Source: JBBIND01 sp037444075
Lineage (GTDB): Bacteria; Acidobacteriota; Terriglobia; Bryobacterales; Bryobacteraceae
Direction of reading: 5' to 3'
Length of the DNA: 64,000 bases
Assembly (NCBI GenBank): GCA_037444075.1
Contig: JBBIND010000007.1
Location: forward strand, 1-64,000
Made by a program: the position numbers and the translations under genes
Shown: in pieces, positions 52,744 through 61,452 of the stretch
How the letters are laid out: every line of letters begins with the position of its first letter
How positions within the stretch are numbered: position 1 is the first letter of the stretch
Notes under the pieces: model-generated
What the model saw: the letters and a program-made list of their open reading frames with translations, nothing else
What the model was told of the DNA's origin: nothing
Database searches by the model: none

Positions 52744-55106
52744 ACATTGTGGGTTTTACGCCTTCTAAGCGGCTGAATGAAGCAGCCGGTGTAGTGCTAC
52801 TCGCCGGCGCTGCCTCCTGGGCGCTCAGCCTAGCTTCCTTCCATCCCGGCGATCCCTCCTGGAACATGGCCGGTGGTTCCGCGACGCCAGCCAACTGGAT
52901 GGGGCATCCCGGAGCACACCTTGCTGACGCGTCGTTTCAATTGCTGGGCGCTGTGGCCTACCTGCTGCCATGCTTCCTGTTCCTGGTGGCGGTTCAGCAG
53001 TTCCGCGCGAAGTCCCTCGTGCACCGATGGGCCAAAGTAACGGGTTCGCTGACCCTGCTCACCTGCCTGGCGACCCTCGGAGCCTTGTTTGTTCCCTGGA
53101 AATTGCACGGGGAAATCACACTGCCGGGTGGTGCGGTTGGAGCATTGCTTTCCGGCTACCTGGTGGGCGTTTTCAATCCGTCGGGAGCAGCGCTGGTTAC
53201 ACTGACGGTGGTCGTCCTTGCACTGTATCTTTCCACGAGCTTTACGCTGTCCTGGTTCGTGACACCCGTGCTCTGGCCCGCCAGGAAGATGGCTGCCGCG
53301 GGAGCCGCCTGGTCGGCTTGGAGAGCCGGGCGCGCCGAACGCCGGCGCGAAAAGCGATTGCTCGAGGAGGAAGACAGCCGGCCGGGACGGCGGCGTTCGA
53401 TCAGCCGTACCGAAACCGAGGCCCGCTGGACGTCGAACCCGGTGCCAGAGCCTGAGCCTCCGGCAGAGCAGGAAGCGATTCCCTTTGAGCCTGCCGAGAT
53501 CCCCATCCGGACGCTCGAAGATCATTCGCACAGAACACCGCCCCCCATCTTTCTGGAACCCAAACCGGAACCGGAGCCCGCTCCGGTGGCTTCTTCTCCG
53601 GCGAGTCCGCCCGAGGAGGAGCCGGAGGCGGTGGTGTTTCAGTTGCCTTCCACGGAACTGTTGAATGAGCCCCAGGCGCGCAATTCCTACGACAGCCAGG
53701 AGCTTCAGGAAACCGCCGTCCGCATCAAAAACAAGTTCGAAGAGTTCAACGTCCTCGGAAACGTGGTCCAGATCAACCCGGGTCCGGTCGTCACAACGTT
53801 CGAGTTCAAGCTGGAAGCCGGCATCAAGTACAGCCGCATCATCTCGCTGAACGAGGATCTGTGCCTGGGACTGCAGGCGGAGAGCATTCTCATCGAACGC
53901 GTGCCGGGCAAGTCCACGGTGGGCATCGAAGTCCCCAACTCGCGGCGTGAGGTGATCAGTCTGCGGCAGATCCTCGAATCCGAGGAATTCACTTCGTCCG
54001 CCTCCCGGCTCACGCTCGCTCTCGGCAAGGATATCAGCGGGCGCATCCGGGTGACCTCGCTCGATTCGATGCCCCACCTGCTCATCGCCGGATCCACGGG
54101 CTCGGGCAAGAGCGTCATGCTGAATTCCATGATCATGTCGATCCTCTACAAATCCACCCCGGATGAAGTGCGCATGATCATGGTGGATCCGAAGCGCGTG
54201 GAACTGGGCGTCTACGAAGGGATTCCGCACCTTCTGACTCCGGTCATCACCGGCCCGAGGAAGGCCACCAACGCGCTGCGGAACGCGGTTCTCGAAATGG
54301 AGCGCCGGCTGAAGCTGTTGGCCAAGTACGGCGTGCGCAATATCGAACAGTTCAATCGCAAGGCGCGGCAAGAGCAGCAGTGGCCGAGCCTGTTTGACAA
54401 TGAGCCGGGGCAGGACCTGCAACCGCTGCCGTACGTGCTGATCCTGATCGACGAGTTGGCGGATTTGATGATGGTGGAGCGGTCCAACGTAGAAGTGGCC
54501 GTTACCCGGCTGGCGCAGATGGCGCGGGCGGTCGGCATGCACCTGGTGTTGGCGACGCAACGTCCCAGCGTCGACGTGATCACCGGTCTGATCAAAGCGA
54601 ACTTCCCGGCGCGCGTCAGCTTCCGCGTGGCGACGAGAGTGGACTCGCGCACCGTGCTGGACGTCATGGGAGCGGAGCACCTGCTGGGCAAGGGCGACAT
54701 GCTGTTCCTGCCGCCGGGCTCTTCCCGCATGACGAGGGTGCACGGCCCGCTGGTCACTGAGAACGAAATCGCCCGTGTAGTCGATTTCTGGAAACAGCAG
54801 GCATCGCCAAACTACGACCAGACGTACCTGGCATCGCCCGCGGGCGAAGAGGACGAGGGCGGCGAAGACGAGTTGGACGATGCAGAAGATGCCGCGTACG
54901 AGGACGCCGTGCGGCTGGTGGTCGAGATGGGCAAGGCCTCCACGTCCATCCTGCAACGCCGGCTGCGGCTTGGTTACGGCCGTGCGGCGCGCCTGCTGGA
55001 TATCATGCAGCGTGAAGGCATTATTGGTCCGCCCGACGGGAGCCGGCCTCGCGAAGTGCTTCGCGCGCCGGACTGGCTGCGCCACTATCAGACACAGGAC
55101 CATTGA
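52740..55106 (+). CDS. ftsK: FtsK/SpoIIIE-family DNA translocase
   Basis: This motor pumps chromosomal DNA through the closing septum and helps resolve chromosome dimers. The 788-residue protein has about four membrane helices in the first 170 residues and a charged, proline/glutamate-rich linker. The RecA-like motor has Walker A GSTGSGKSVMLNS at about residue 450 and Walker B YVLILIDELADLM at about 565. A C-terminal winged-helix gamma domain follows (LVVEMGKASTSILQRRLRLGYGRAARLLD). ATG 52740 lies in an ATGA overlap with uppP. Confidence 0.95.
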   Translation: MNIVGFTPSKRLNEAAGVVLLAGAASWALSLASFHPGDPSWNMAGGSATPANWMGHPGAHLADASFQLLGAVAYLLPCFLFLVAVQQFRAKSLVHRWAKVTGSLTLLTCLATLGALFVPWKLHGEITLPGGAVGALLSGYLVGVFNPSGAALVTLTVVVLALYLSTSFTLSWFVTPVLWPARKMAAAGAAWSAWRAGRAERRREKRLLEEEDSRPGRRRSISRTETEARWTSNPVPEPEPPAEQEAIPFEPAEIPIRTLEDHSHRTPPPIFLEPKPEPEPAPVASSPASPPEEEPEAVVFQLPSTELLNEPQARNSYDSQELQETAVRIKNKFEEFNVLGNVVQINPGPVVTTFEFKLEAGIKYSRIISLNEDLCLGLQAESILIERVPGKSTVGIEVPNSRREVISLRQILESEEFTSSASRLTLALGKDISGRIRVTSLDSMPHLLIAGSTGSGKSVMLNSMIMSILYKSTPDEVRMIMVDPKRVELGVYEGIPHLLTPVITGPRKATNALRNAVLEMERRLKLLAKYGVRNIEQFNRKARQEQQWPSLFDNEPGQDLQPLPYVLILIDELADLMMVERSNVEVAVTRLAQMARAVGMHLVLATQRPSVDVITGLIKANFPARVSFRVATRVDSRTVLDVMGAEHLLGKGDMLFLPPGSSRMTRVHGPLVTENEIARVVDFWKQQASPNYDQTYLASPAGEEDEGGEDELDDAEDAAYEDAVRLVVEMGKASTSILQRRLRLGYGRAARLLDIMQREGIIGPPDGSRPREVLRAPDWLRHYQTQDH

Positions 55107-55148
55107 TTGAAGGCCGGCCGAGTGGCTCTGCTAACCTGATAGCATCCC

Positions 55149-56936
55149 ATGGCCGGGCGGTCTGTCTTCTTCGTTCATCGTGAGTGGATCGTCGTCCTGG
55201 CAGCCGTAGCCATCTTCCTCGGCTGCGGGTTCAGCCCGCCTTCGTTGATGGACGACGTCGATGCCGTGCAGGCGCAGATTGCCCGGAACATGCTCGAGTC
55301 CGGCGATTGGGTGACTGCGCGGCTCAACGGCGTGGCCTACCTCGAAAAGCCTCCTCTGAAGTACTGGATGATGGCCGTTTCCTACCAACTCTTCGGAGTG
55401 CGGGATTGGGCAGCCCGTCTGCCCGTGCTGCTGTGTGCCGTTATGTTGTGCTGGGTGACAGCCCGTTTCGGCGGATGGGCATTCGGCGGAGCGTCCGGAC
55501 TCTTCGCAGGCCTGGCGCTTTCCACTTGCGTTGGCCTGTTCCTGTTCACTCGGGTGCTCATTTCCGACGTGATGCTGACGCTGGCCGTCACGGTGGCGAT
55601 GTACGCCTTCATGCGCATCATCGACGAACAGGAAACGAGGCCCCGGCGTTGGGCTGTGCTGATGGGAGCATGCGCTGGCGCAGGATGCCTGCTGAAGGGG
55701 CTCACCTCCGTAGTGATTCCGGCAGGCGCCATCCTGCTCTACCTCGTGGTGACACGGCAGCTGTTTTCGGCCGCGGTGTGGAGGCGTTTGCACATCGGCT
55801 CGTGCGCGGCTGCGGCGATTCTGGCAGCCGCCCCTTGGATGGTGCTGGCGACGCTCAGGAACCCGCCCTATTTTGATTTCACTTTGCGCAGCGAACCGGG
55901 CCAGTATCGCGGGTTCTTCTGGTTCTTCTTCATCAACGAACACCTTTTGCGGTTCCTGAACCTGCGCTACCCGCGAGACTACAACACCGTTCCGCTCCTG
56001 TCGTTCTACCTGTACCACCTGCTCTGGCTGTTTCCGTGGAGCGCTTATTTGCCCGCCACAATCAAGCTTGGCTACCGCCCCGCGGACCGCGCCGGGCGAG
56101 CCCGCCTGCTGGCGCTGTGCTGGATTGCGTTTGTGCTCCTGTTCTTCACGTTCTCCACCACGCAGGAGTACTACTCCATGCCAAGCTACCCTGCCTTGGC
56201 GTTGCTGCTCGGCTGCGCTCTGGCACAGGGGGGCTCATGGATACGGCGTGGGACAAAGTTTCTGGCCCTGCTGTCATCTGTGGGCGCGGTGGTGGCGGGC
56301 GCCCTCTACTGGCAGGTCCGCCACGTTCCCACCCCCGGAGACATCTCGACAGCACTCACGCAAAACCCGGAGATGTACACTCTGGCGCTCGGCCACGCCC
56401 ATGATCTGACGCTGGCTTCGCTGGCCTACTTGCGCGCGCCTCTGCTCCTGGCTGGCGCCGCGGCGCTCGTGGGAGGCGCGGGCGCGTGGCTCCTCGGGGC
56501 GCGCAAGGCTCTCGCCGCGGTGGTCCTCATGATGGTGCTCTTCACGCACGCCGCGCGCCTCGCGCTGGTGAAGTTTGACCCCTACCTCGGTTCACGCCCG
56601 CTGGCTGAGGCACTGCGCAACGCGCCGCCCGGTGAGGTGATCTTTGACAACCAGTACTACGTGTTCTCTTCGGTGTTCTATTACGCGGGCGTGCGGGGGC
56701 TGTTGTTGAATGGGCGCGTGAACAACCTCGAGTACGGTTCCTACGCTCCGGACGCGCCGGATGTGTTCATAGATGACCAGGAGTTTGCAGGTTTGTGGAA
56801 GCAACCGGAAAGGCGTTACCTGCTGGTGGAAGGTCCGGCGGTGCAACGGATTGAATCCTTGGTGGGGCGCGAAAGGCTGGTGCGTGTAGCGTCTTCAGGT
56901 GGCAAGTTTCTCTTTACGAATCAAGGCCGGGAATGA
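55149..56936 (+). CDS. GT39/ArnT-type membrane glycosyltransferase
   Basis: The 595-residue membrane protein has about twelve hydrophobic helices. Its first periplasmic loop (PSLMDDVDAVQAQIARNML, then ARLNGVAYLEKPPLKYWM) matches polyprenyl-phosphate-sugar-dependent transferases of the PMT/ArnT class, with the acidic pair as likely catalytic site. Such enzymes glycosylate lipid A, proteins or other acceptors on the outer face of the inner membrane. The C-terminal soluble part is typical. It follows ftsK by 42 bases and precedes a cytoplasmic glycosyltransferase by 12 bases. The acceptor is unknown. Confidence 0.88.
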   Translation: MAGRSVFFVHREWIVVLAAVAIFLGCGFSPPSLMDDVDAVQAQIARNMLESGDWVTARLNGVAYLEKPPLKYWMMAVSYQLFGVRDWAARLPVLLCAVMLCWVTARFGGWAFGGASGLFAGLALSTCVGLFLFTRVLISDVMLTLAVTVAMYAFMRIIDEQETRPRRWAVLMGACAGAGCLLKGLTSVVIPAGAILLYLVVTRQLFSAAVWRRLHIGSCAAAAILAAAPWMVLATLRNPPYFDFTLRSEPGQYRGFFWFFFINEHLLRFLNLRYPRDYNTVPLLSFYLYHLLWLFPWSAYLPATIKLGYRPADRAGRARLLALCWIAFVLLFFTFSTTQEYYSMPSYPALALLLGCALAQGGSWIRRGTKFLALLSSVGAVVAGALYWQVRHVPTPGDISTALTQNPEMYTLALGHAHDLTLASLAYLRAPLLLAGAAALVGGAGAWLLGARKALAAVVLMMVLFTHAARLALVKFDPYLGSRPLAEALRNAPPGEVIFDNQYYVFSSVFYYAGVRGLLLNGRVNNLEYGSYAPDAPDVFIDDQEFAGLWKQPERRYLLVEGPAVQRIESLVGRERLVRVASSGGKFLFTNQGRE

Positions 56937-56948
56937 GGTGCTAGCTGG

Positions 56949-58085
56949 ATGAAAGTGGTCATTGACGCATCCCCGCTGTTGTTCCGCAGCGCCGGCGTGA
57001 AAAACTACCTCTACCATTTGTCGAGCTATCTGAAAAAGCACGCTGGTTCAGACACGGTGGACGTGTTTCCCTACATTCGCGAACCCGGACCACTCACGCA
57101 TGAGCGGTCCGTGCTGCCGCCTTGGGACACGTGGAAACGTCTGGCCTTGCTCGGTTTCCTGAATCTGGCCGGTTCCTGGGCACTGGAAAGAACCCTGCCT
57201 GGGGCCGACATCTTCCACGCTTCCAACCAGGTGAGGCGTCCGCCCCGGAACGTGCTGCTGACGGCCACCATCCACGATCTCACCGCCTGGCTCATGCCGG
57301 AACTTCACACCCCGGCCAACGTGCGCGCCGACCATGGTTATGCTGCGCGCATCCTTGCCCGCGCCGACGGCCTGATCGCGGTGTCGGAAAACACCCGGCA
57401 GGATGCGATCCGCCACTTGGGACTTGCTCCGGAGAGGATCACTGTAATTTATCCCGGCGTCCCTGACGCGTACTTCAGGGCCACGGACGCCGACGCCCGA
57501 CGCGCCGCGCAAGAGTTCGGATTGGAGCGGCCCTACGTGCTGTTCGTCGGAAGCATCGAACCGCGAAAGAACGTGGGGGCGCTGCTCGATGCGTTCCAAG
57601 CCATGCCGGAAGAGGCGCGGCAGGCTTGCGAGTTGGTGGTGGCGGGTCCGCCCGGTTGGTCGGCGCAAGCGACTCTGGATCGCCTGCGCGCCGGCATGGC
57701 TGGAGTGAGATATCTAGGCTACGTTCCCGAAGACCTTCTGCCGGGATTGACGGCGGGCGCGATGGCCTTGGCCTACCCGTCAATCTACGAGGGTTTCGGC
57801 TTTCCGCTGGCGCAAGCCATGGCCTGCGGCGTGCCGGTTCTGACTTCCAATGTGTCGTCTATGCCGGAGGTAGCCGGTGACGGCGGTTTGCTGGTCGACC
57901 CGCGCGACCCGCGAGACATCCGCTCGGCCCTGGAGCGGCTTGTGCTGGACCCCGTCCTGCGGGTTACACTGGGGGTCAAGGCTGCAAGCCGGGCTGAGGA
58001 ATACCAATGGGACAGGTCCGCCTTGCGCTCGTTGGAGTTCTTCCGCCGGGTCGCGGACGCGGTCGGCAGGCATTTGATATCATAA
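56949..58085 (+). CDS. GT4-family glycosyltransferase
   Basis: The 378-residue GT-B fold enzyme has an N-terminal acceptor domain with VHxx-like ADIFHASNQVRRPP, the linker LFVGSIEPRKNVGALLDAF, and the donor-site motif YEGFGFPLAQAMACGVPVLTSN followed by PEVAGDGGLLVDP. It resembles mannosyl- or rhamnosyl-type transferases of exopolysaccharide or O-antigen synthesis. ATG 56949 has GAGGTG upstream. It probably shares a transcript with the preceding GT39-type gene. Confidence 0.92.
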   Translation: MKVVIDASPLLFRSAGVKNYLYHLSSYLKKHAGSDTVDVFPYIREPGPLTHERSVLPPWDTWKRLALLGFLNLAGSWALERTLPGADIFHASNQVRRPPRNVLLTATIHDLTAWLMPELHTPANVRADHGYAARILARADGLIAVSENTRQDAIRHLGLAPERITVIYPGVPDAYFRATDADARRAAQEFGLERPYVLFVGSIEPRKNVGALLDAFQAMPEEARQACELVVAGPPGWSAQATLDRLRAGMAGVRYLGYVPEDLLPGLTAGAMALAYPSIYEGFGFPLAQAMACGVPVLTSNVSSMPEVAGDGGLLVDPRDPRDIRSALERLVLDPVLRVTLGVKAASRAEEYQWDRSALRSLEFFRRVADAVGRHLIS

Positions 58086-58134
58086 GTCACATCAACTGCA
58101 CCTTCAGGGATGGAGAAGAAAGGTACAACCGTAT

Positions 58135-61100
58135 ATGAAACTCAGAACAGTCATCGCTCTTAGTGCGATACTCCTTCTGGGACTGGTGACAGCTTCCGCA
58201 CAGCTTACCCGCGGATTTATCTCGGGCACTGTGATGGACGCAACCAGCGCCGTTATCGAAGGAGTCTCCGTCAAGGCGACAAACCGTGCCACCAATGTCA
58301 CGCAAACAACGACGACCAACAACGTCGGCGTCTATCGTTTCGTCGCCGTAGAGCCTGGCGCGTACAACCTGGAATTCAGCAAGCCTGGCTTTGAAATCAG
58401 GCGCGTGGAGAACATCCAGGTTGGAGCAACCCAGGAAGTCGTATTGAACCAGTCGCTTGCAGTCGCAGGCACCGCGACCACGGTAGAAGTTGTGGAAGCT
58501 CCCGCCGGCGTCGAACTGGCGAAAGCCACAGCGACTATCGACAGGAAACTCGACCAGAGATTGATCGAGAACATGCCGCTGACAGGCGGCACGCGCGACG
58601 TCAACACGCTCGCTCTTTTGGCGCCCACGGTTAACCGGGCTCCCGGTTCCACCGGTTTCGCCGCCAACGGGCAGCGCGCGCGCAACAACAACTTCATGAT
58701 TGATGGTGTTGACAACAATGACCTGAGCGTCACCGTTACCAGCAACCGCGTGATTCCGGAAGCGGTCGCCGAGTACCAGGTCCAGACCTCAGCCTATTCC
58801 GCCGAATTCGGCCGCAACACCGGCGCACAGATTTCTGTCATCACCCGCAGCGGAACCAACCAGTTTCACGGATCGGTGTTCGACTATTACCGCGCCAACT
58901 GGATGGAGCCGGTCAGCCTGCTGAACAAGCGCGCCAACATCAACGACACGCCGCGCTTCATCCACCATCAGGCAGGCGCCACCTTGGGCGGACCGATTGT
59001 GAAGGACCGCACCTTCTTCTTCGGTTTGATTGAAGCCAACCGGCGCCGCGAGGCGCCCGATGCCCGCAACGCCAGCTCCATCAACATCCCCACGCCGACC
59101 GGTTTTGCCGCGTTGAGCCGCGTGCCTCTCGGTCCCAACCAGACTACGCAGAGCCGCCAGGCTATGCTGAGCGCGCTCGACTTCCTGCCGGATGCGCACT
59201 CGAAGATCACCAGCTACCAGAACGTTCGCAACGTCACCGTCAACGGTACGGCCATCGAGATTGGCAACGCGCGCATTCCGCTGGCCAATCCGCACAATTT
59301 CTGGTACTACCAGGGACGCATCGATCACCGCCTCTCGGATAGCGACGGTCTGACCTATCGCTTCCAGATTGACAAGCGCTTCCAGCCCGACGTGGTGAGC
59401 AACCTCGGCTTTGGCAGCCGCTTCAGCGGCGCGCAGGACATCCTGGGACAGAATCACGCCTGGAGCCACACCAAGAGCTTCACGCCGCGATTCATCAACG
59501 AGTTCCGCTTCGCCTACGTGCGGCGGTTCCTGGACTTCCCGGAGAACGACCCGACCACGCCGACCACCGGCATCACGGGCTTCTTCACTATCGGCGGGGC
59601 GTCCAACTTCCCGCAGGGCCGTTCGCAGAACGCCTACCAGTTCCAGAATGTGTCCACCTACCTGTTGGGACGCCACTCCCTCAAGTTCGGTGTCGACATC
59701 CGGCGCAACCAGCTCGACAACAAGGCCGCCTTCGACTCCAAGGGAACCTGGTCGTTCAACAACCTCGAAGATTTCATGAACAACCGGGCTTTCTCGCTGG
59801 CGCAGGCAGTCAACGTTTCCAGCTTTGATGCCCGGCAGACCACGCAGTACTACTTCTTCCAGGATGACATCAAGGTCACCAAGGACCTCACGCTCAACCT
59901 GGGCATCCGCTACGAGTACTCGGACGTCCCGTTCGGGTTCTTCGGCGCCACCCAGCCTGAAGTGCGGGCGGTAGGCGTGCCTGGCCCGGCCTTGGCCGAC
60001 AAGAACAACTGGGCGCCGCGCGGCGGCCTGGCTTACAGCCCGAGCGGAATGGAAGGCTTCCTCGGGAAACTGCTCGGCGACGGGCAGACGGTGTTCCGCG
60101 GCGGTTATGGAATGGGATACGACGTCCTCTTCTATAACATCCTCGTGGTGAACGCCAGCAACTTTCCGCGCGTGGTAACCAGCTTGACCAGCCAGCCGGA
60201 TACCTTCAACCTGTACCCGACTCTGGCTCCCAAGCAGACCACGGTTCCGCCGCTGAATCCGCTGGCGACGTTCGTGAACACACCGGAACAGATGCAGAAT
60301 CCGACCAGCCATTTCTACAGCTTCTCGATTCAGCGCCAGATCCGCTCGAATAACATCTTCGAAGTGGGATACACGGGAAGCCGCAGCTACCACGGCATTC
60401 GTCAAGGACAGGGGAACCCCGGCACTTTGACGGAGGCTCAGGCAGCCACGGTGCGTTCCACCCGGAACGCCGCTGCTATCCCCGGTTTGCAGGCCAGGCG
60501 CGTAAATCCGGCCTGGGGCTCGCGCGTGCTGATCGAAGCCACCGCGCTGGGCAAGTACAACGCTACCTACGTCCGCTTCGACCGCAAGTTCTCCCGCGGA
60601 TTGCAGGTGGGTGTCAACTACACGTTCAGCGCCTTGCTTAGCGATAACGACGAATCGCTGGGTGTTGGAGCCATCACTGCCGACAGCCCGCAGGTGCCGC
60701 AGGACTACTTCAACTACCGCAACGAGTGGTCCCGCTCAGTCTTTGACCGGCCCCACCGGATGGCGCTTCACTACTCCTACGAAATCCCTTGGTTCTCCAC
60801 GGGAGTCCTGGACTCGGCCGTGATGAGGCATATCTTCAAGGGGTGGGAGCTGACTGGCTTTACTGAATTCCAGTCCGGCCAGCCGTTCACCATCAGAACC
60901 GGCGTTGATAGCGGCGGTTCCGGCACCACGGCGCCGTTCCGTCCGGATTACAATGCCGGCGGAATTCTCCGCAAGGATCCGGTGACCAACAACCTGCGCA
61001 CCTTCACGATTCCGATCGACGGCACCGGCATCGTGGTCACTCCGCTGACCGCGGCCGGCAACCCGCTGGCCAACTCCATGGCGGGCGGCGGCAACCTCGG

Positions 61101-61329
61101 CCGGAACACGTTCCGTGGAACCAGGTTCTCCAACTGGAACTTCAGCCTGTCGAAGACCATCAGCATGACCGAACGCTGGAAGCTCCAGTTGCGCAGCGAC
61201 TGGATCAACCTCTGGAACCAGCGCAATTTCGGCAACCCGACGAGTCTCATGTCGAGCCCCAGCTTCGGCGTGAACACAACCGATCCGGGCGGCCGCACCA
61301 TGCTGGTCAGCGCGAAGATCCGCTTCTAA
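58135..61329 (+). CDS. Oar-like TonB-dependent receptor with carboxypeptidase-regulatory-like domain
   Basis: This is a 1064-residue outer-membrane protein. A signal peptide ends near residue 22. A beta-sandwich of the carboxypeptidase-regulatory type follows (RGFISGTVMDATSAVIEGV to about residue 105). A plug region has GGTRDVNTLALLAPTVNR and the FMIDGVDNNDLS block. A long beta-barrel with aromatic-rich strands ends in the outer-membrane signal SAKIRF. These proteins are strongly expanded in Acidobacteriota and are thought to take up or bind large substrates; the ligand is unknown. ATG 58135 is preceded by AAAGG. A strong terminator follows the gene. Confidence 0.92.
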   Translation: MKLRTVIALSAILLLGLVTASAQLTRGFISGTVMDATSAVIEGVSVKATNRATNVTQTTTTNNVGVYRFVAVEPGAYNLEFSKPGFEIRRVENIQVGATQEVVLNQSLAVAGTATTVEVVEAPAGVELAKATATIDRKLDQRLIENMPLTGGTRDVNTLALLAPTVNRAPGSTGFAANGQRARNNNFMIDGVDNNDLSVTVTSNRVIPEAVAEYQVQTSAYSAEFGRNTGAQISVITRSGTNQFHGSVFDYYRANWMEPVSLLNKRANINDTPRFIHHQAGATLGGPIVKDRTFFFGLIEANRRREAPDARNASSINIPTPTGFAALSRVPLGPNQTTQSRQAMLSALDFLPDAHSKITSYQNVRNVTVNGTAIEIGNARIPLANPHNFWYYQGRIDHRLSDSDGLTYRFQIDKRFQPDVVSNLGFGSRFSGAQDILGQNHAWSHTKSFTPRFINEFRFAYVRRFLDFPENDPTTPTTGITGFFTIGGASNFPQGRSQNAYQFQNVSTYLLGRHSLKFGVDIRRNQLDNKAAFDSKGTWSFNNLEDFMNNRAFSLAQAVNVSSFDARQTTQYYFFQDDIKVTKDLTLNLGIRYEYSDVPFGFFGATQPEVRAVGVPGPALADKNNWAPRGGLAYSPSGMEGFLGKLLGDGQTVFRGGYGMGYDVLFYNILVVNASNFPRVVTSLTSQPDTFNLYPTLAPKQTTVPPLNPLATFVNTPEQMQNPTSHFYSFSIQRQIRSNNIFEVGYTGSRSYHGIRQGQGNPGTLTEAQAATVRSTRNAAAIPGLQARRVNPAWGSRVLIEATALGKYNATYVRFDRKFSRGLQVGVNYTFSALLSDNDESLGVGAITADSPQVPQDYFNYRNEWSRSVFDRPHRMALHYSYEIPWFSTGVLDSAVMRHIFKGWELTGFTEFQSGQPFTIRTGVDSGGSGTTAPFRPDYNAGGILRKDPVTNNLRTFTIPIDGTGIVVTPLTAAGNPLANSMAGGGNLGRNTFRGTRFSNWNFSLSKTISMTERWKLQLRSDWINLWNQRNFGNPTSLMSSPSFGVNTTDPGGRTMLVSAKIRF

Positions 61330-61397
61330 ACCGCTCTCTGATCCTGGCTGCGGTCCCCGTTGGTGGCCGCAGCAGGCTCAGTGCAGAATACTTCTGG

Positions 61398-61428
61398 CCC
61401 CGCACCTCTGGGTGCGGGGTTTTTCTTT
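61398..61428 (+). terminator. Intrinsic terminator after the TonB-dependent receptor
   Basis: CCCCGCACC (61398-61406) and GGTGCGGGG (61411-61419) form a perfect nine-pair stem with a TCTG loop, followed at once by TTTTTCTTT. This is a textbook rho-independent terminator, the best in the window. Confidence 0.93.
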
Positions 61429-61452
61429 GGCCCCTTGGATTAGAATGTGCTC